Source: Trichobilharzia szidati (lineage: Eukaryota; Platyhelminthes; Trematoda; Strigeidida; Schistosomatidae). From it: a stretch of 64,000 bases of DNA. Below are positions 11,901-26,900 of this stretch, one piece after another; position 1 is the first letter of the stretch; each line of letters starts with the position of its first letter. Both the position numbers and the translations under genes were made by a program. The DNA lies in NCBI GenBank assembly GCA_944472155.2, contig OX235275.1, positions 31,114,865 to 31,178,864 on the forward strand, written 5' to 3'. The notes under the pieces are model-generated. The model was not told where the DNA came from. It saw only the letters and a list, made by a program, of their open reading frames with translations, and searched no databases.

Positions 11901-14900
11901 AAGGACAGAGAGAACTACTTAGCAGTGCGCGCATCCTTTGATCGACAGCCAGCCGGTTATCACATATACGCAAGAGATGGCGTAAGTTGGCAGTAAATGC
12001 CAAATGAGCCTTCTGTATTTGTGCTGAGATTTCGTCAGTGATGCAATTTCCTAAATAAGTGAAGTGATCAACGCGCTCCACCACTTCACTGTTGCCTATC
12101 TTTAAGCTAGGAGTCGATGTAGTCCAGTCCTGTGGCAATATCTTACATTTGACGGGAGCAAATCGCATGCCAAACACTCGAAGACTGCTGTTCAAAGTGT
12201 TTAGAAGACTCTGCATTTTGGTAGAGTCTTAACCGAGGAGGAGAAATATATCATCATCCACATATTCAAAGTCAACGAGATCATACCCTAGTAACAAGTA
12301 AGTTTCTTAGTCTCTGAATTCAGTTAGGGTCAATTCCATTGGTACATCTATGATGAAACTAAACAGAAATGAGGCCAGCTGGCATCCTGACGGACGTACT
12401 TCTAGACAACATAGTCAGTGCTGCATTCAATGTGAAGTGAATATTTTGAAAAATATCATCTAAAAATACTTATAGTCAAATCAAACCACTAGCGAAGATC
12501 CATCCTCAAAAACCATGGAAAATTTCACTCTAACACACAAATGGAGAAGATTTTTTCAAATGGCTGGTGAAATATTAAAGCCATTCGGAATGGATATGGG
12601 TACAAAAATCACAATAAAATCACTCCATCCAATACTATGTATATATATATATATAGACCGGAACACTCAACAGCAGAAGAAGCCAGCTTTAGCACCATGT
12701 CTGAGATAAAGCTCATCGATAGATAAGTCAAAATACTTGTACCCTTCAACTTCAAATCCAAGAACATTATATATATACATATATATATATGCTATTCCCT
12801 TGGGTTCTTAGGGGAAAATAGGGCATCAACAGCATATCTCTACTTTCTTCTATTTTCTGATATCCTCTTCACCTGAGTCCACGATTGCCCATAATCTCTC
12901 ATCTCCTCCTCCGCAACACGATCTCCTCCATGTCATCCTGGTAGGGACAACCGATTCTTCGCTTCCCATTTGGATTCCACTCGAGCGATGGCCTGTATTG
13001 TAAGTGATGTTACTCGATGGCCTCCTCAACGTATGCCCAACCTATCCATCTCCATTTTATCCTGCATAAACTAGTTGTCAATAGGCACATCTATCATTAC
13101 AGATGGATGATTGTAGAAAAGTATGAACATAAATTTGATTGAGAGAATGTAAATATTGTGGACAGTGGAAGCATCTAGAATGCCAGCGAAATCCCAGAAG
13201 CCTTCAGCTCTAAACCGAGAGACATTTTGACGTTGACAGAGTTTCTTAATCAATAAATAACAAGTCACATAACAAAAAGATCAAATATTATGTCGACGAG
13301 TTGTTTCAGTACTAGTAAAAATTAACACATGGATAAAAAACCTTCTGATAGACACCAGCCACAGTCAAAGCCATCAAGAGAATTCCTTCAGTCTGAATAC
13401 ATATTCACATAAGCACTGATTGTGCTGTCCAGAAGGAGAACAGTAGCTCCGTAATCAAACCAGTCAGGTCAGATAACTCGACCACACCAAAAACCTACCT
13501 ATGAGCTACAAACCTTTCCCACTCTTTGAGGAGCTCCTGAGTATAACTTAGGAACAATTATAATTAGAATATAGTTCAATATACTAATGACGATTTCATA
13601 ATAAGTAGTGTTATTATAAAATATCTCTCTCAAGTATTGGTTTTGTAAGGAAATTTGTTGGATCGGTTGTAGGATTTCATCATGAGCTGACATCTGTTAG
13701 AGAACCAGTTGAAAACCAGCCACAGGGAGTACTGGATAGCCAGCTGTTTCCTCCGTCTTAGTTTGGGACTCCTCATCAGTACACACCAACCACAGGGTTT
13801 CGGACCAAGGACCTTCTTGTCAAAAGCAGAGGGACTTTGTAGACCATTAAACAACTGGCGCCCGATCCAATGACGAATCCATGAATTCTAACCTTTATCT
13901 TCTTCGATGAGTTACTGCTTCACCTTCAACCTCAGCTCATGATGAAATCCTGCAACCAATCAAACAAATATCCCTACAAAAATCAACACTTGAAAATTAA
14001 TATGATGGTCACTAGCTACTTGTCCTATTCAGGCAGTTAACCTGGGATTCTAGTGAGATGCTGTGACCAGTAGGTTAGAGCAGGTTGAAGGTGAGGCAGT
14101 AACTCATCGAAGAAGACATTGCGAAGTGATCACGCTATGTCATGAATTGGCAGAAGTTAGAATTCATGGGCTGACCATTGGTCTACACGCTCGCTAGCCT
14201 TGTAACCAGAATGTCTGGGTTCGAACCCTGGCGATTGGTGCTAACTGCTGAAGCAGAGTCCTAAACTAGGATGAAGGAAATAGCTAGCTGTCCAGTACTC
14301 TCAGGTGCTGGTTTTCTAATGGTTCTCTAACTGATATCGGCTCATGATGAAATCCTCCATACAATTATACATTTCTATCGATTTATGTGGTGATTCATTC
14401 CAATATTCTACTTTATTTCTTAAGTTATTTGAAAAACACGGTTGGAAATCTTATCAGATAGGTGAATTTTATATTGCTCCACCAAGTTATGAAGAGATGA
14501 AAATGTCTTCAGCCATTCAAACGACAACAACAACAACAGCAGCAGCAACAACACCATCATCATCAAGCGCTACGTCTGAATTCAATTTACAATGTTTACG
14601 ATTCACTATAACAACTGGTGCATCATTTAAACTTGTTCAAAGTATTGCCACTTCACCTGACATCTCAACATCAGTGGCATATGTTGGTCTGGGAGGTAAA
14701 CTCCTATTGGAAGCATTAGATGGTACTGGGGAGAAAACTGTCAGCTTGCCTATAACTGGTACATTGTATGCTATGGCTAAATGGGTACCAAGTAAATCAA
14801 TATTAAATGATCTGAGCAATATTGAAGCCAATAGTGGATATGTAAATAGAAGGTGATTCATATCTATGATTATTATTATTAGTTTATACTTTATTTATAC

Positions 14901-17900
14901 AGATTTTTGATACAACAAGCGGCATCAAGTGACGCCCACATAAGAATAGTACATCTCATAGGATATTGGAATGATTTAGGGAAAGCATCATGCAAACAGG
15001 CTGACATATTTTTATCACAAGTATTTACGCAGCGTATTTATTATTATTATTATTGTGTCCTTTTATTCCTAGAGGAACATAGGGCTTCAGCCGTGCGTCT
15101 CCATTGCGTTCGGTTCTCTGATTGAGTTTTCACCTGGCTCCAAGTCTGCCCACACGTATTCATCTCCTCTTCACATGACCTCCTCCAATTCAACCTTGCA
15201 CTGACGACCAACTCGCCGCTTCCCTTTCGGCCGGGTTCCACTCGAGCAATGCCTTGTCTAGTGATATCACTCACTTGATGGTTTCCTCAGATTATGGCCA
15301 ATCCATCTCCATTTCTTCCTGCCAATTTGTTTCACAATCGGTTCCTGCTGGGTTGGTTCGCTCCCAGAGATACCTGTTGCTGATCTTTTCTGGCCTTCTA
15401 TCTGATCTTGAGTAGTATTGAGCGAAGACAACTGTTAATGAAGGTCTGTAGTTTGTTTGAGATGCTCTTTATGACGCGTTGTGTAAGTCTCTGATCCGTA
15501 AAGTAGCATTGACTTCACACTGGAGTTGAAAATCCGGATCTTATTTTTGATGCTGAATGCAGCGTCTTCTCATAACTTTATTTTACTCACGAATCTAAAC
15601 CAAATTTCCCTCCTAGTGCAGAGAAGGCTATATAGGGAGAACAACTAGACAGAACAACAAACGTATTAATGAGGATCTTCCTTCATGGTTTGGAGAAGGT
15701 CAAATAAATTCTATAAGAAGTTCTATTTTGACTCATTTGATTGATGATAGTGGTTACCACCAAGTGGACGAAGGAGTAGTGCCTTCACAGTTATCTATTG
15801 CATCCCATCGAACCCTTCTAACGGAAATCCCACCCGCCACTTGCACATAGCCGAAGCTATGGGAATTGATTAGGGAGAACAATCCTAGTCTTTGCATACA
15901 AAAGCAGTTTGTTCTACCTTTGTCCCTCTCTTGGCCTAGATGTAGTTTAATCAAAACCCTTCCATCCTTTCTTATTCTCCGTTTCCTTCGTACTTTTATG
16001 ATATTTATTTAAACTCTGATTATCTGTCCACTTCACCTTTATTTAGCATTACGTAACTTTGAAGATTTGACCTAATTATTTATTTATTTATTGAATTGTC
16101 TACGCATACAAATATTACTACCTTCGTTATTCTTATCGCCATCTGCAAAAACCTTATTATCATTATCTTTGCTATCATTATAATCATTGGTATTACTGAG
16201 ATTTCAAAACATTTACCACATTATTATTGTTTTAACTTGATCCAAAAACTCACCGTCATTGGTTAAAATTTTTATATATAAACCTATGTAAATCAGAGCT
16301 AAGCCTAAGAAGATCTAATTGTTATTATTATTATTGTTCCTTTGGGTTCCTAGTGTAACATACGGCTTCAAGTACACGTCTCTACTTGCTTCTGTCTTCT
16401 GCTGTACTTTTCACCTGCATCCATGTTAGTCCATACTGCTTCAACTCGTCTTCACACGATCTCCTCCATGTCACCCTTGAACGTCTCACCCATCGCTTCC
16501 CTTTCGGATTCCACTCGAGCACTGGCCTGACGCGCGATGTAACCCAACGGCCTCCTCAGCGAGTGTCCAATCCATCTCCACTTTCTCCTGCATATTTGTT
16601 GGGCGATTGGTTCTTGTTTTGTTTGTTCCCATAGTTTCTTGTTGGTGATTCTTTCCGGCCATCTGATCTTCAGTGTAGAACGAAGACAGTTGTTGTTGAT
16701 AAAGGTCTGCAACAGGCTGTTGGAAATATTCTTTGTGACCCACTGGCCAAGTTTCTGATCCGTATGGAAGAACTGACTGACTTGACGTTTGTATTGAAAA
16801 TCCGAATTTTGTTGTTGATGCTGAGTTGAGTGACAAAGATTTCCAGATTGGTTTCAGGTTGATGAATGTGTTTCTCGCCTTCCCGATTCTCGATTTGACA
16901 TCCTCGTCCGTTTCTCCTGTAGTTGAGACAATGCTCCCTAGATAAGTGAATGAAGTAACCTCTTTCAAATCCCTCCCGTTGATGGTGATTGGCTGTGGAT
17001 GTTGCTGACGCTGTTGTTGTTGTTGGTTGGTTATTTTCATAACCTCCGTCTTGTCTATGTTCACCTGGAGTCCTGTCTTCTCTGGCTGCTTCTTCGACCA
17101 GTTTGTCGGTTTTGGCTTGTAAGTCTTCGATTTTGTGTGACATCAAACATAAATCATCCACGCGCGAAATCCAGGTCTTCTAGGTTTTTCACGTCGGTCC
17201 AGGATATCTCTGTCTTCTCGTTTTTTTTCACTGTCTGACGCATAATCCAGTCCACCACAATTAGGAATATCATTGGTGATAATAAGCACCTTTGTCTGAC
17301 TCCTGTGTTTACTCCAAACGCCTCGCTGAATTTTCCGTTGTGGATCACTTGACATGTACCGTTGTCGTACAGCTGTTGAATAAGGTTGATGAATATTTGG
17401 GGTACGCCGTAGTACTCGAGTAGTTTCCAAATTACTTCGCGGTCAACGCTGCCGAAGGCCTTCTCATAGTCTATAAAGTTGAGGTAGAGGTTTGATTGCC
17501 ATTCCATGCTTTGGAGACGGACTTCTAAGAAGATCTAATTGAAGCCAACAGTATTCATCGCTTATATATCTTGTTCTAATATCTTATATTATTTAGAGTA
17601 ACTAGCTGAAGTGATATATCAAGCCACACTCAGGCAGTCTGGATGCACCAAAAGATGCTGATCTTATACAAACATTTTCAGTAATTTCACAATTCTCATT
17701 GTACTACTGAGAACACAATTTCCCGCTGACAGAGTCTTTTCAACGAATTTATTATCAAGCTACACAGTAGTGTATACATATATGGTTTTTTATTTTTAGA
17801 ACACAATTAATGTCATATATAGACAAAGCAATAAGAAGACGTAATTGTTTTGAATGGTGTAGTGTGCATTTGAGTACAACACATTTTGAACAGCTTGATC

Positions 17901-20900
17901 ACACACGGACTTGTCATAGGAATATATATGAAAACAAAATGCAGAGTTAAGAGGTGAGAAAATAGACTACTTAGGTCAAGTTAAAAGAACATATTGAAAG
18001 TGAAAATAACAATGAAGATCACTAAATCAAATAACAGAGGGAATAGTACATCCGCCCCGACTGATATCAAAACAAAGTTTACCACAGAAGGTGGTTTAGT
18101 GTAATGACGAATTGTTGCTTTGGACTCATGAAGGTGGTTTTAATTTCCTAACTGACAGCTAGGGCTTCCTCAAACTTTAGGATACCCTTCTCCAAACACG
18201 TTTTACAGATAGGCTGAAAAGATGGATGAGCATCAGTTTCATGTCTTGTCTCTTCTGCAATATGTTATGCAATAGAGGAGCTAGGTCTCTCGCTCACACT
18301 ATTAACAAGTTCTGTGGATTCTATTGGCTTCTGGAGCCATTTAGGAATACGTTCTGAAGCCAGCCCTTACTTGCAGAGATCGATTAGTCGTCCTTATATA
18401 TGTGTGTCAACACGTATATTCATTTGGTGAATACAGTGGGATGTGACGTCACATATATATAGAATAATCCATAGGAAGTGTAGATGTTGGGAGGGGATAT
18501 ATAATTATATGGTTAGCAGGCTATTATAAAACGTTACATAACATGGTGTGAAAGTTGATAAGATAGAATTCAACATTGTAGAAACATTTCTTGTATTTAA
18601 GATGACAAGTGGAAACAGTTCATAATGATGATAATAATTGCACACTATCATTATTTGGTGTATTCACGCCTATAATTAGAAGTTAACTGGTCGATAGTGA
18701 CTAGCAGTGGAATCCAGCCAAGATGCGCACTTCGTCCTATTTGGGACAAATCCGTCATCTGAATGTACCTGCATTCTGCAGTGAGTGAGTGATTGTGTTC
18801 CCACCGAGGCCCAAACCCAGTGCCTATAGTTTCAAACGCCAAAGCGTTATCCACTAGGACGAAATGCGCATCCTGGATCCCACTGCTAGTGTCACCTTAC
18901 ACCAATTAACTTTTAATTACATGCCCAGAAATCTTTGAAGCATCTGCACAAGGAGCAGCCGACATATCAACCTGAGACCAAGCACTTCTGTCCAATCAGT
19001 CGACAAGAAAATCTAACGTTGAATTAAATAGTCACACCACTGTTTAAATTTTTTCACGGGATATAATTTTTTTAATATGAAAAACAGCACATATATATAT
19101 ACGATTGTGTAAGTTGGTAATAAACATTTTTCACCACATTGCACCAAGAGATAAACTGGCTACTCTACCGCCTTTTCCAGCTTGTCCTATGTCTAACAAA
19201 CTGTCGCTGGGAAGCAAGTTGCTGAGTCCATATTTGTGAAACATTTCCGATACCTTCAATCTGGTGTGCGAAATCGACATCATTTGCTTACTGAATAACG
19301 ATTTCCACCATGTCTAAATACAGCCCTCCAGATATTGGAGTTATCTACACGATTATGCCATAGGATGTAAGCATTTCTCTACACAGACACAGGATATGCA
19401 GATTTATTGAGTAGATATAGAGTAAGACTGCATTCATCAAAGCACTGTCAGTCTGAGTTTTGACGGCCAGGCTAACACATTAAGACGACATCAAAGTTAT
19501 CCTAAGTTGTTGTAGCCTGCCGTGTCTTTTAATCCACGGTTCGATATCACATTTCATCTGACAACTTTGACAGCAATTACACGACTACCTGGATATAATA
19601 AATTATTGACTAGTTACAATGTTTAACCTGCAACAGTCGGTGCAGATATAGTCTCCTGCAGATCTTGCAATAGTAACTGGAGCCATTTCATGTTGGATCA
19701 AAATCTCCAGCTGATTAGTTGCTTCATGTTGAATTTCAGGGTGAGGCAAATTTTCATCACCGATATCCGTAGATGTTGGTGCTATATTTAGAATTGACAT
19801 ACGTTACCATTCATAGGTTATTGAATTTCTGCTCAGTTCGACCTTGACTAGCAATGATAGCTGATGTAAAATCAATCTGGATAAAAGTTGCAGGCGGTCA
19901 GATCATGACACCAATACATATATGGTCATTAATTTGGATATTATAAATGAACACTTGGGGACTTACTATTTGCTATCGTTGAAATTCTGTATTTCCTGAC
20001 TAATCTTCGTTGAGTATTGATTTTGTAGGGATTTGTTTTGATTGCCATATTGAGTCATAAGAAAAAGGCACAAACAGCGAAGAAAATTTTCTTTTCCACG
20101 ATTCATTTTCATGAACTATACAATCGTAATTATAATTAACAAAGAAATTTTTAGACCAATCAGATACTGGTAAATTTTGTCCTTGGAAAATTGTTTTACA
20201 TAATGTAAGGTGTAAGAAGGGATGAATAGTTGTAAGTAAGACAGGAGACAGAAGTTGGCATGACGTAATAAGTGTGAGATAATGAATAATCAATAAGCTC
20301 GTGTAAAATGGACAGGAACTAGTGGAAAGGCTGTTTTTGTGTAAAATATGAATGAAAAGCAATGTTATTAATAAACAGTAATAGAGTGGTAATAAAATGT
20401 GGATGATGGGAACAATAATAAAAATACAATTGGTCATAGTTATTTTAACTAAACAGGTGAAGATTGGTAATTGGAGTTACGTATTACAAAATCAGTCAAG
20501 AAAATCAGGTGTTAGTGAAATTAGAGTAGTAACAAAGGTGATGAGTTGTCACAAACAGTTGTTAAAAGAAGTTATGTAATAATATGAATAGTTTCATGAG
20601 TGAGTTTTACTCAGGATGCACATAGGAACAAAGTAGATAATACGAATTTACATAAGAGTTCTAAATGAATACAAGAATTATAAGCAATTAAAGAACAGGC
20701 AAAGAAACAAAATTAAGTCATCAAAATCAAAAAGATCAAATCAAATCAAAAAAGTTGTTACCAAGACAGTAGAAGTGGTTGAGTAATCCTCTTTTGTATG
20801 CACAGCTCCGGTTTTTCTATGTGAATGGCCAGAGCGATACAAAGAGGGCGAAACCGTATTGTCTTTGATAGGTTGTTCTTGACCCTGTAGATTACTTTGA

Positions 20901-23900
20901 AGGAGGCGTTTGCTGAAATGGAATGATCAGTGTTCATCAGATGTTTGTGACAACCCATCACCTTTGTTAATACCATAATTTCAATAACGCCTAATTTTCT
21001 TGACTGATTTTGTATGACGTAACTCCAGTTAGCAATCTTCACCTGTTTAGTTAAAATAACTATGACCAAATGTATTTTTGTTTGACAAAATTAATGTACA
21101 CATACATACAAAATAACACCTATATATTTGCGATTGTACAACTAAGAAAATGAATTCACCGAAAAGATACTCTTCGCTGATCTACGTGTTTTGTTTTCAT
21201 TAATGTCTGGATGGGGATTATACATGAATTATCCTATTTTAGCAGCCAATTTTTATTAGATACCTGTTTAGCTGAAAAGAATACTCAGAATAGTCCTGGA
21301 TCTTGGTTTTCACTGATTGGGCCTCCGTAGTACGCCCGAGCAATTCAGTAGAGATGCTCTCTTCGTAGTGGCACTGACTGATGATCTTTCAAATTGCCGA
21401 GAAAACTCCCGTTCTCTTTAAGGTGCAGATTCGTCATTGTTAACGGATGATAAGAACTCTCTTCTTAGGATTTGACCAGTTCTCCCCCCCCCCACCTAAC
21501 TCAAAAAGCCTCGCCGAGAAAAAGAGAGGTTATACAAAGTGAAAGAAAATCCTGGTGTTAAAAAACACTGAACATCTTCATTAAGTCAGAAATACAGAGA
21601 ATAAATACGATCCGTGAATAAACGCCTTTACCATGTGAAACCTCACCAGATATGTGAAAGGTGTTTAAGGAAATCACCGGGCGTAAGGAAAATTAATAAT
21701 GATCCTTTTTCAGTTGATACTGTTTCACCTAATAAGTCCTTCATATGTTGTCCAGAAGGTGTTATGATCTCATATGCTACAAATGCAAATAATGACCGCT
21801 TCTTTGGTTTTAACTGAAACAATGTCCGCAAGTGGAACCTACCCAGTCCCTTGGTCCCGATGGTGTGCCAGGTGTTATCCTTAACTAATCTGCTGGCATG
21901 TCATTCATGTCATTCCCTCACTGGCATTTTCAATGAATCGTTTTCCAGTAACACTGTGCTTGCTTCGTGGAAGGACATTTAAAAATGTTCCTGTATCTAA
22001 AACAGCAAGTGGATATGCTGTTAAGTCCAAACCTATTACCATTTCTCACCCTTTTTAAAACTAATGGAAAGACTACTTTTACCTATCCGTAAACTTTCAT
22101 TAATGACTAATCATAAACAAAGTAGGTGTACTTTAGATGCCACTGGCGTTTTATATCATAATATTGTGTCTCTAGTTTAGATGTAGGTGCCAAATATGCT
22201 CAGTGTGCTTTCCTAGATTACACATCTGCCTTCAACTCTGTACCTAAGCCTCCTTTGTTACACAAGCTTACTGCGTCACAAGCACAGTGTTAGATTACGA
22301 AGTGGTTGCATTCCTATTTTTCTGATAGGAGGTAGTACACTGTTTACAATCGGAAGTCCTCCACCACCGCTTGCTTCACTTACTCTAGGTGGTTTTCTTC
22401 AGGGAGATGTTCCTTCTACTTTTCTGTTTTCCTTCTTCTTACATGACTTGCCCTATTCTGATGAGGCCAATTTTGTTAAATATAGCAGTGGTCTGACTGT
22501 AACTATGCCCGTCTCGTCTCTGTCAGACTGTTCCAAAATGAATTACTTTTTATTAGAAATTAGTCAGTGGTCCTCATCAAATGGTCTTAAGCTTAATCTC
22601 ACCAAATCTCAGATGGTTAATTCCACTTTCAAACGCAAGCGCGACCTACGTAAACTGGTTAGTTCTCACGGTTCCACTATCATAGATGAGACTGAAGTTG
22701 ATAGCAAATCGAATTTGGAAAACACTCTGGACTGTGTGCTTCCTTTTATCACCTTTCCGGGTCTGGTGTCACTCCGTATCTACTGTTACCATTTGTTAAT
22801 TCTTATATTCTGCCTATCCTTCTTTTCTGTTCCTCCACCCCACAGCTTAATCTTTCCCGCGCCACTTAAGAAAGGCTGATGTTTGTTATACTGCGAAGGG
22901 CGCTAAAAGCCTTCAGTAGGGCGAGTGACGTGTCGCTGAACCTACTGATTAACACTGTCGTAGATAGATGCATGGATTCCTGCAAGAAATTAGCAAATTT
23001 TATCCTGTCAGACTCTGAACATCCTTTCCATATACAACTCTCTCCTTACATCTCATCAGGTATGGAAACTAAAGGCAAGTATAGAAGAATGTATGGTCGG
23101 ACGACTAAGTACAATAACTCCACGATTCCTTATTTAGTCGGGACACATTTTATGTGATGAGAAAAGTGTGTAAGACTGGAAATTAACAACTTACCGAGGA
23201 ACTCTAAGTAGACGGCATTGTTTTTTATTTGTTCTCATTATTACATTGTCGCTAATATTTTCCTCAACTACAGGAGGAACGGACGAGGATGTCAAATCGA
23301 GAATCGGGAAGGCGAGAAACACATTCATCAACCTGAAACCAACCTGGAAATCTTCTTCACTCAACTTAGCATCAACAACAATATTCGGATTTTCAATACA
23401 AACGTCAAGTCAGTCAGTTCTTCCATACGGATCAGTAACTTGGCGGGTCACAAAGAATACTTTCAACAGCCTGTTGCAGACCTTTATCAACAACTGTCTT
23501 CGCTGGCTCTATACTGAAGATCGGATGGCCAGAAAGAATCACCAAGAAACTGTGGGAACAAACAAAACAAGAACCAATCACTCAACAAATATGCAGGAGA
23601 AAGTGGAGATGGATTGGACACTCGCTGATGAGATCGCTGAGTGGCATCCCGCGTCAGGCAATAGCTCGAGTGGAACCCGAAAGGGAAGCGGCGAGTGGGA
23701 TGACCAAGGGTGACATGGAGGAGATCGTGTGAAGGAGAGTTGAAACAGCATGGATTACCATGGATGCAAGTGAAAAGTACAGCAGAAGACAGAAGGAAGT
23801 GGAGACGTGTAGTTGAAGCCGTATGTTCCACTAGGAACTCAAGGGAACAATAATAATAATATTTTCACTTGATTTAATTTTATATTTATATTCTTATTGA

Positions 23901-26900
23901 TCAATATTATTATAAATGTGAATGTCCTATTTTAATTATTACCACTTTAATGAGGAAATTAGATACAATATTGATTGTATTACATGCTGAAAATTCCATA
24001 TTTATATCAAAAGCACGTACTGTTTGGAATAAAGCTATTATTATTATTATCATCAAAGAAAAGAACTTTACCAACCATATTGTTTATTTGAGATGATTCT
24101 TATCCATTATTATTATTATTTTTATTATTATTATAGATCAGCGTATATAAACAATTCGCTGAAAAAGTCCACTACAGATTTACGTTCACTTATGTATCCT
24201 TCAATGCAAATGTATCAGTCGAATCCATTATTTCTCAATACAATTGCTACTACTAATAATAATGACAACAGTACTATAACTAATAAACTTAATTTTACTA
24301 CGCCAACCCTTGATCCGAATAATACAATGGATTCAAAATTATTGAATATAATACAGGTAAGAACTTACTACTACTATTATTACTATTATTCTTACTACTA
24401 ATAACCTTTCTACAGTAGTAGAATGCTTGCCAGCTACGCTGCGGTGAGGGGGGGGGGGAGGGGAATCGGGTTCGATTCCCGTTTAGTTTGCTAGTCGATA
24501 GTAGGCTCTAAAAAGAAAGAAGGTTCGGGTGGTTAGTGAAACTATAAAGACTCAAGTCTCTGTTCATTACACTCAGAACATTGTGTTGGGTTGAAGAGCT
24601 GCGTCTCTGTGTTGACTTGTCGACAGCAAGAGTGGATGCTTCAAAGATATCTGAGCACTAATGTGAAATAATAATAATAATTTGCTTTATTCCAGAAACA
24701 GTACTAATGGTACAGTGTGGAATTTTCAGCACATATCTACAATATTTGCATCTAATTTTATCAAACATTTAAAAGGAGTATTAAACAAACAAGAAAATAA
24801 ATAAATAAATCTAAAGACACCAACAGCAAAAAAGAAACGGGATAAACACAAAATAATTTTAAATGCGAAAAAGTACCAAGAAGTAGAAAGGAAAATAAAC
24901 ATCATATAATAATATCTCAGTATTGGGTAGTGGAAGCTATGATATGATTATGCATGGTGACAGTAAAGCTATAGTCATACAAGAAGTTATGAACTGATAT
25001 TTAAGAATGTTTATTGCCAAGAAGATCAGTTAATTTGGTTGAAACAACTCTAAACAATCATACAATAACATTTCAGGGTTGTTGTTTTGTTTTATATTGT
25101 CAGGTCTAATGCAGTGTTTGTAGTGGTAGTGTGAGTAATCCTGCATAATACAAAATTTTAAGGTGGTAATAATGGTGTTCACAACCAATGATTGTCAGTT
25201 AATATTGCCGAAAAGTATAGAAAATGAGAAAAAACAACCACAGAAACTAGTAATTACATGATGGTTAATGACAGGACAATTTTGTACTACTCATAGTGCT
25301 AATAGAGTCGGAACCAGTGGATACACAATAGAAGGAATATAGTAAAGTACAAAAAAGTAAGCCAATGTTAATATTTTAGGCAGCTAAGTATGTTTGAGTT
25401 CACTATAGAATACAAAATAAGAGAGAAATAAAGGAGCCCAAAATTATGTTGTTAATAACAAAGCAAGTCATAGGTGAAGATAATTAGGTTCACATTGACT
25501 AGGCAGGGAATCCAGGATGGGGATTTCATCCTATTTAGGACTTGTCAGCTGCGTGTGCCTACATTCCCAGTACTTATCGTTTTAAATGACAAATTGGGTA
25601 AGCTCAGATGACGAGTTTTGAGCAGCACGAAATACGCGTCCTGAATTTCACTGTTAGTCACCGACAAACCAAGTAAATCGGCCCTATTTTTGTTGTTCTA
25701 TTCACTAAGCTAGGTGGTTTAACTTAGTGATGGCATTCGAAGTGATACCGGAGGTGAGTACCATTCGCCTCAAATGCCAAAATGTTTTCCACTCAGCAAA
25801 TATGACATAAGAATAATGCCATTCGTTATTAGGCGAAACATATGGCATATAGTGAAGGGAACGTAATTACCAAAGAGGAGAAGGGAAGGAAAACAATGAT
25901 CCGACGACTTCAAAGGACACTTCAGTTGGTAATCACCTAGAGTTCACAGAGAAATACCAACAATAACAACAGTCAAAGAACTGTCATTGGAAACCAACAC
26001 TTCAGTAAAAGCAGACGTCTTGAATTCTATGAATTTAATGAAACCCAGAAAGGCAGAAGGACTAGATGGAATTCCTCCAGAAGCACTGAAAACGAATCCA
26101 GAGACCTCAATGAATATCTGCACGCCACTTACAAAGGAAGTTCGGAAAGAAGAAAAGGTGTCTACTAATAGGAAAAAATGCTACACTGTCAAACTGCCAA
26201 GGAAGAGCGACTCAGGTCTATGGGAAAATTGGCGCCGAATCATGCTTTTGTCGACATCAAGCAAAATATAAAGTCGCGTCACCTCAGTGAGACTAAGAGA
26301 TTCATTGGGTTCAGAATCTAGTTTCAGGAGAAGCAAATCATGTGAGGACCGGAATCCAGCACTAGCCATCACCATCAGACACGTTGTCGAATGTGTAAGT
26401 CAAACTTCTATCTCAGCTTCATCGACTTTGAAAGAGCCTTCGACAGAGTTGTCCACGAAGTGATTTGGAGACAACTTCAACACTCTGGCGTGCTCCAAAT
26501 TGTCATCACCCTCATTTAACAGCTATGTGACAATCAGACGTATCGAGTAATCCATATCAGAAAATTCAGAGAAACCTTTAAAGGGAAGTGTTGATGATAT
26601 TCCTAAGTTCGGCAGGTCGTGGAGAGTGAGAAGACCGGAATTCTCTGGAAGATGTGGACTTCATAGATGATTTAAGTATAATATCATATAAACTCGAAGA
26701 TCTGCATGTGGAAACCAACAAGTTGGCAGAGGATGCAGAGGGTGGAGACACGACTGACGATGGAGATGCCTAACCACCGCCAAAACCGACAAAAAGCAAC
26801 AAACACTGAAAGCGTGAATTTCATGAGGAACCAGTGAATGAATGCTGACCTCCTGCTCACTACTGACCTGATTTTAGAATCGGTGTCCGGAAGTTCTAAT

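Noticed and set aside
14344..14424. Upstream extension of the exon 2 open frame to an ATG at 14344
   Set aside because: It runs into the F2 SINE tail. The splice acceptor at 14423-14424 and phase agreement with exon 1 give a better start.
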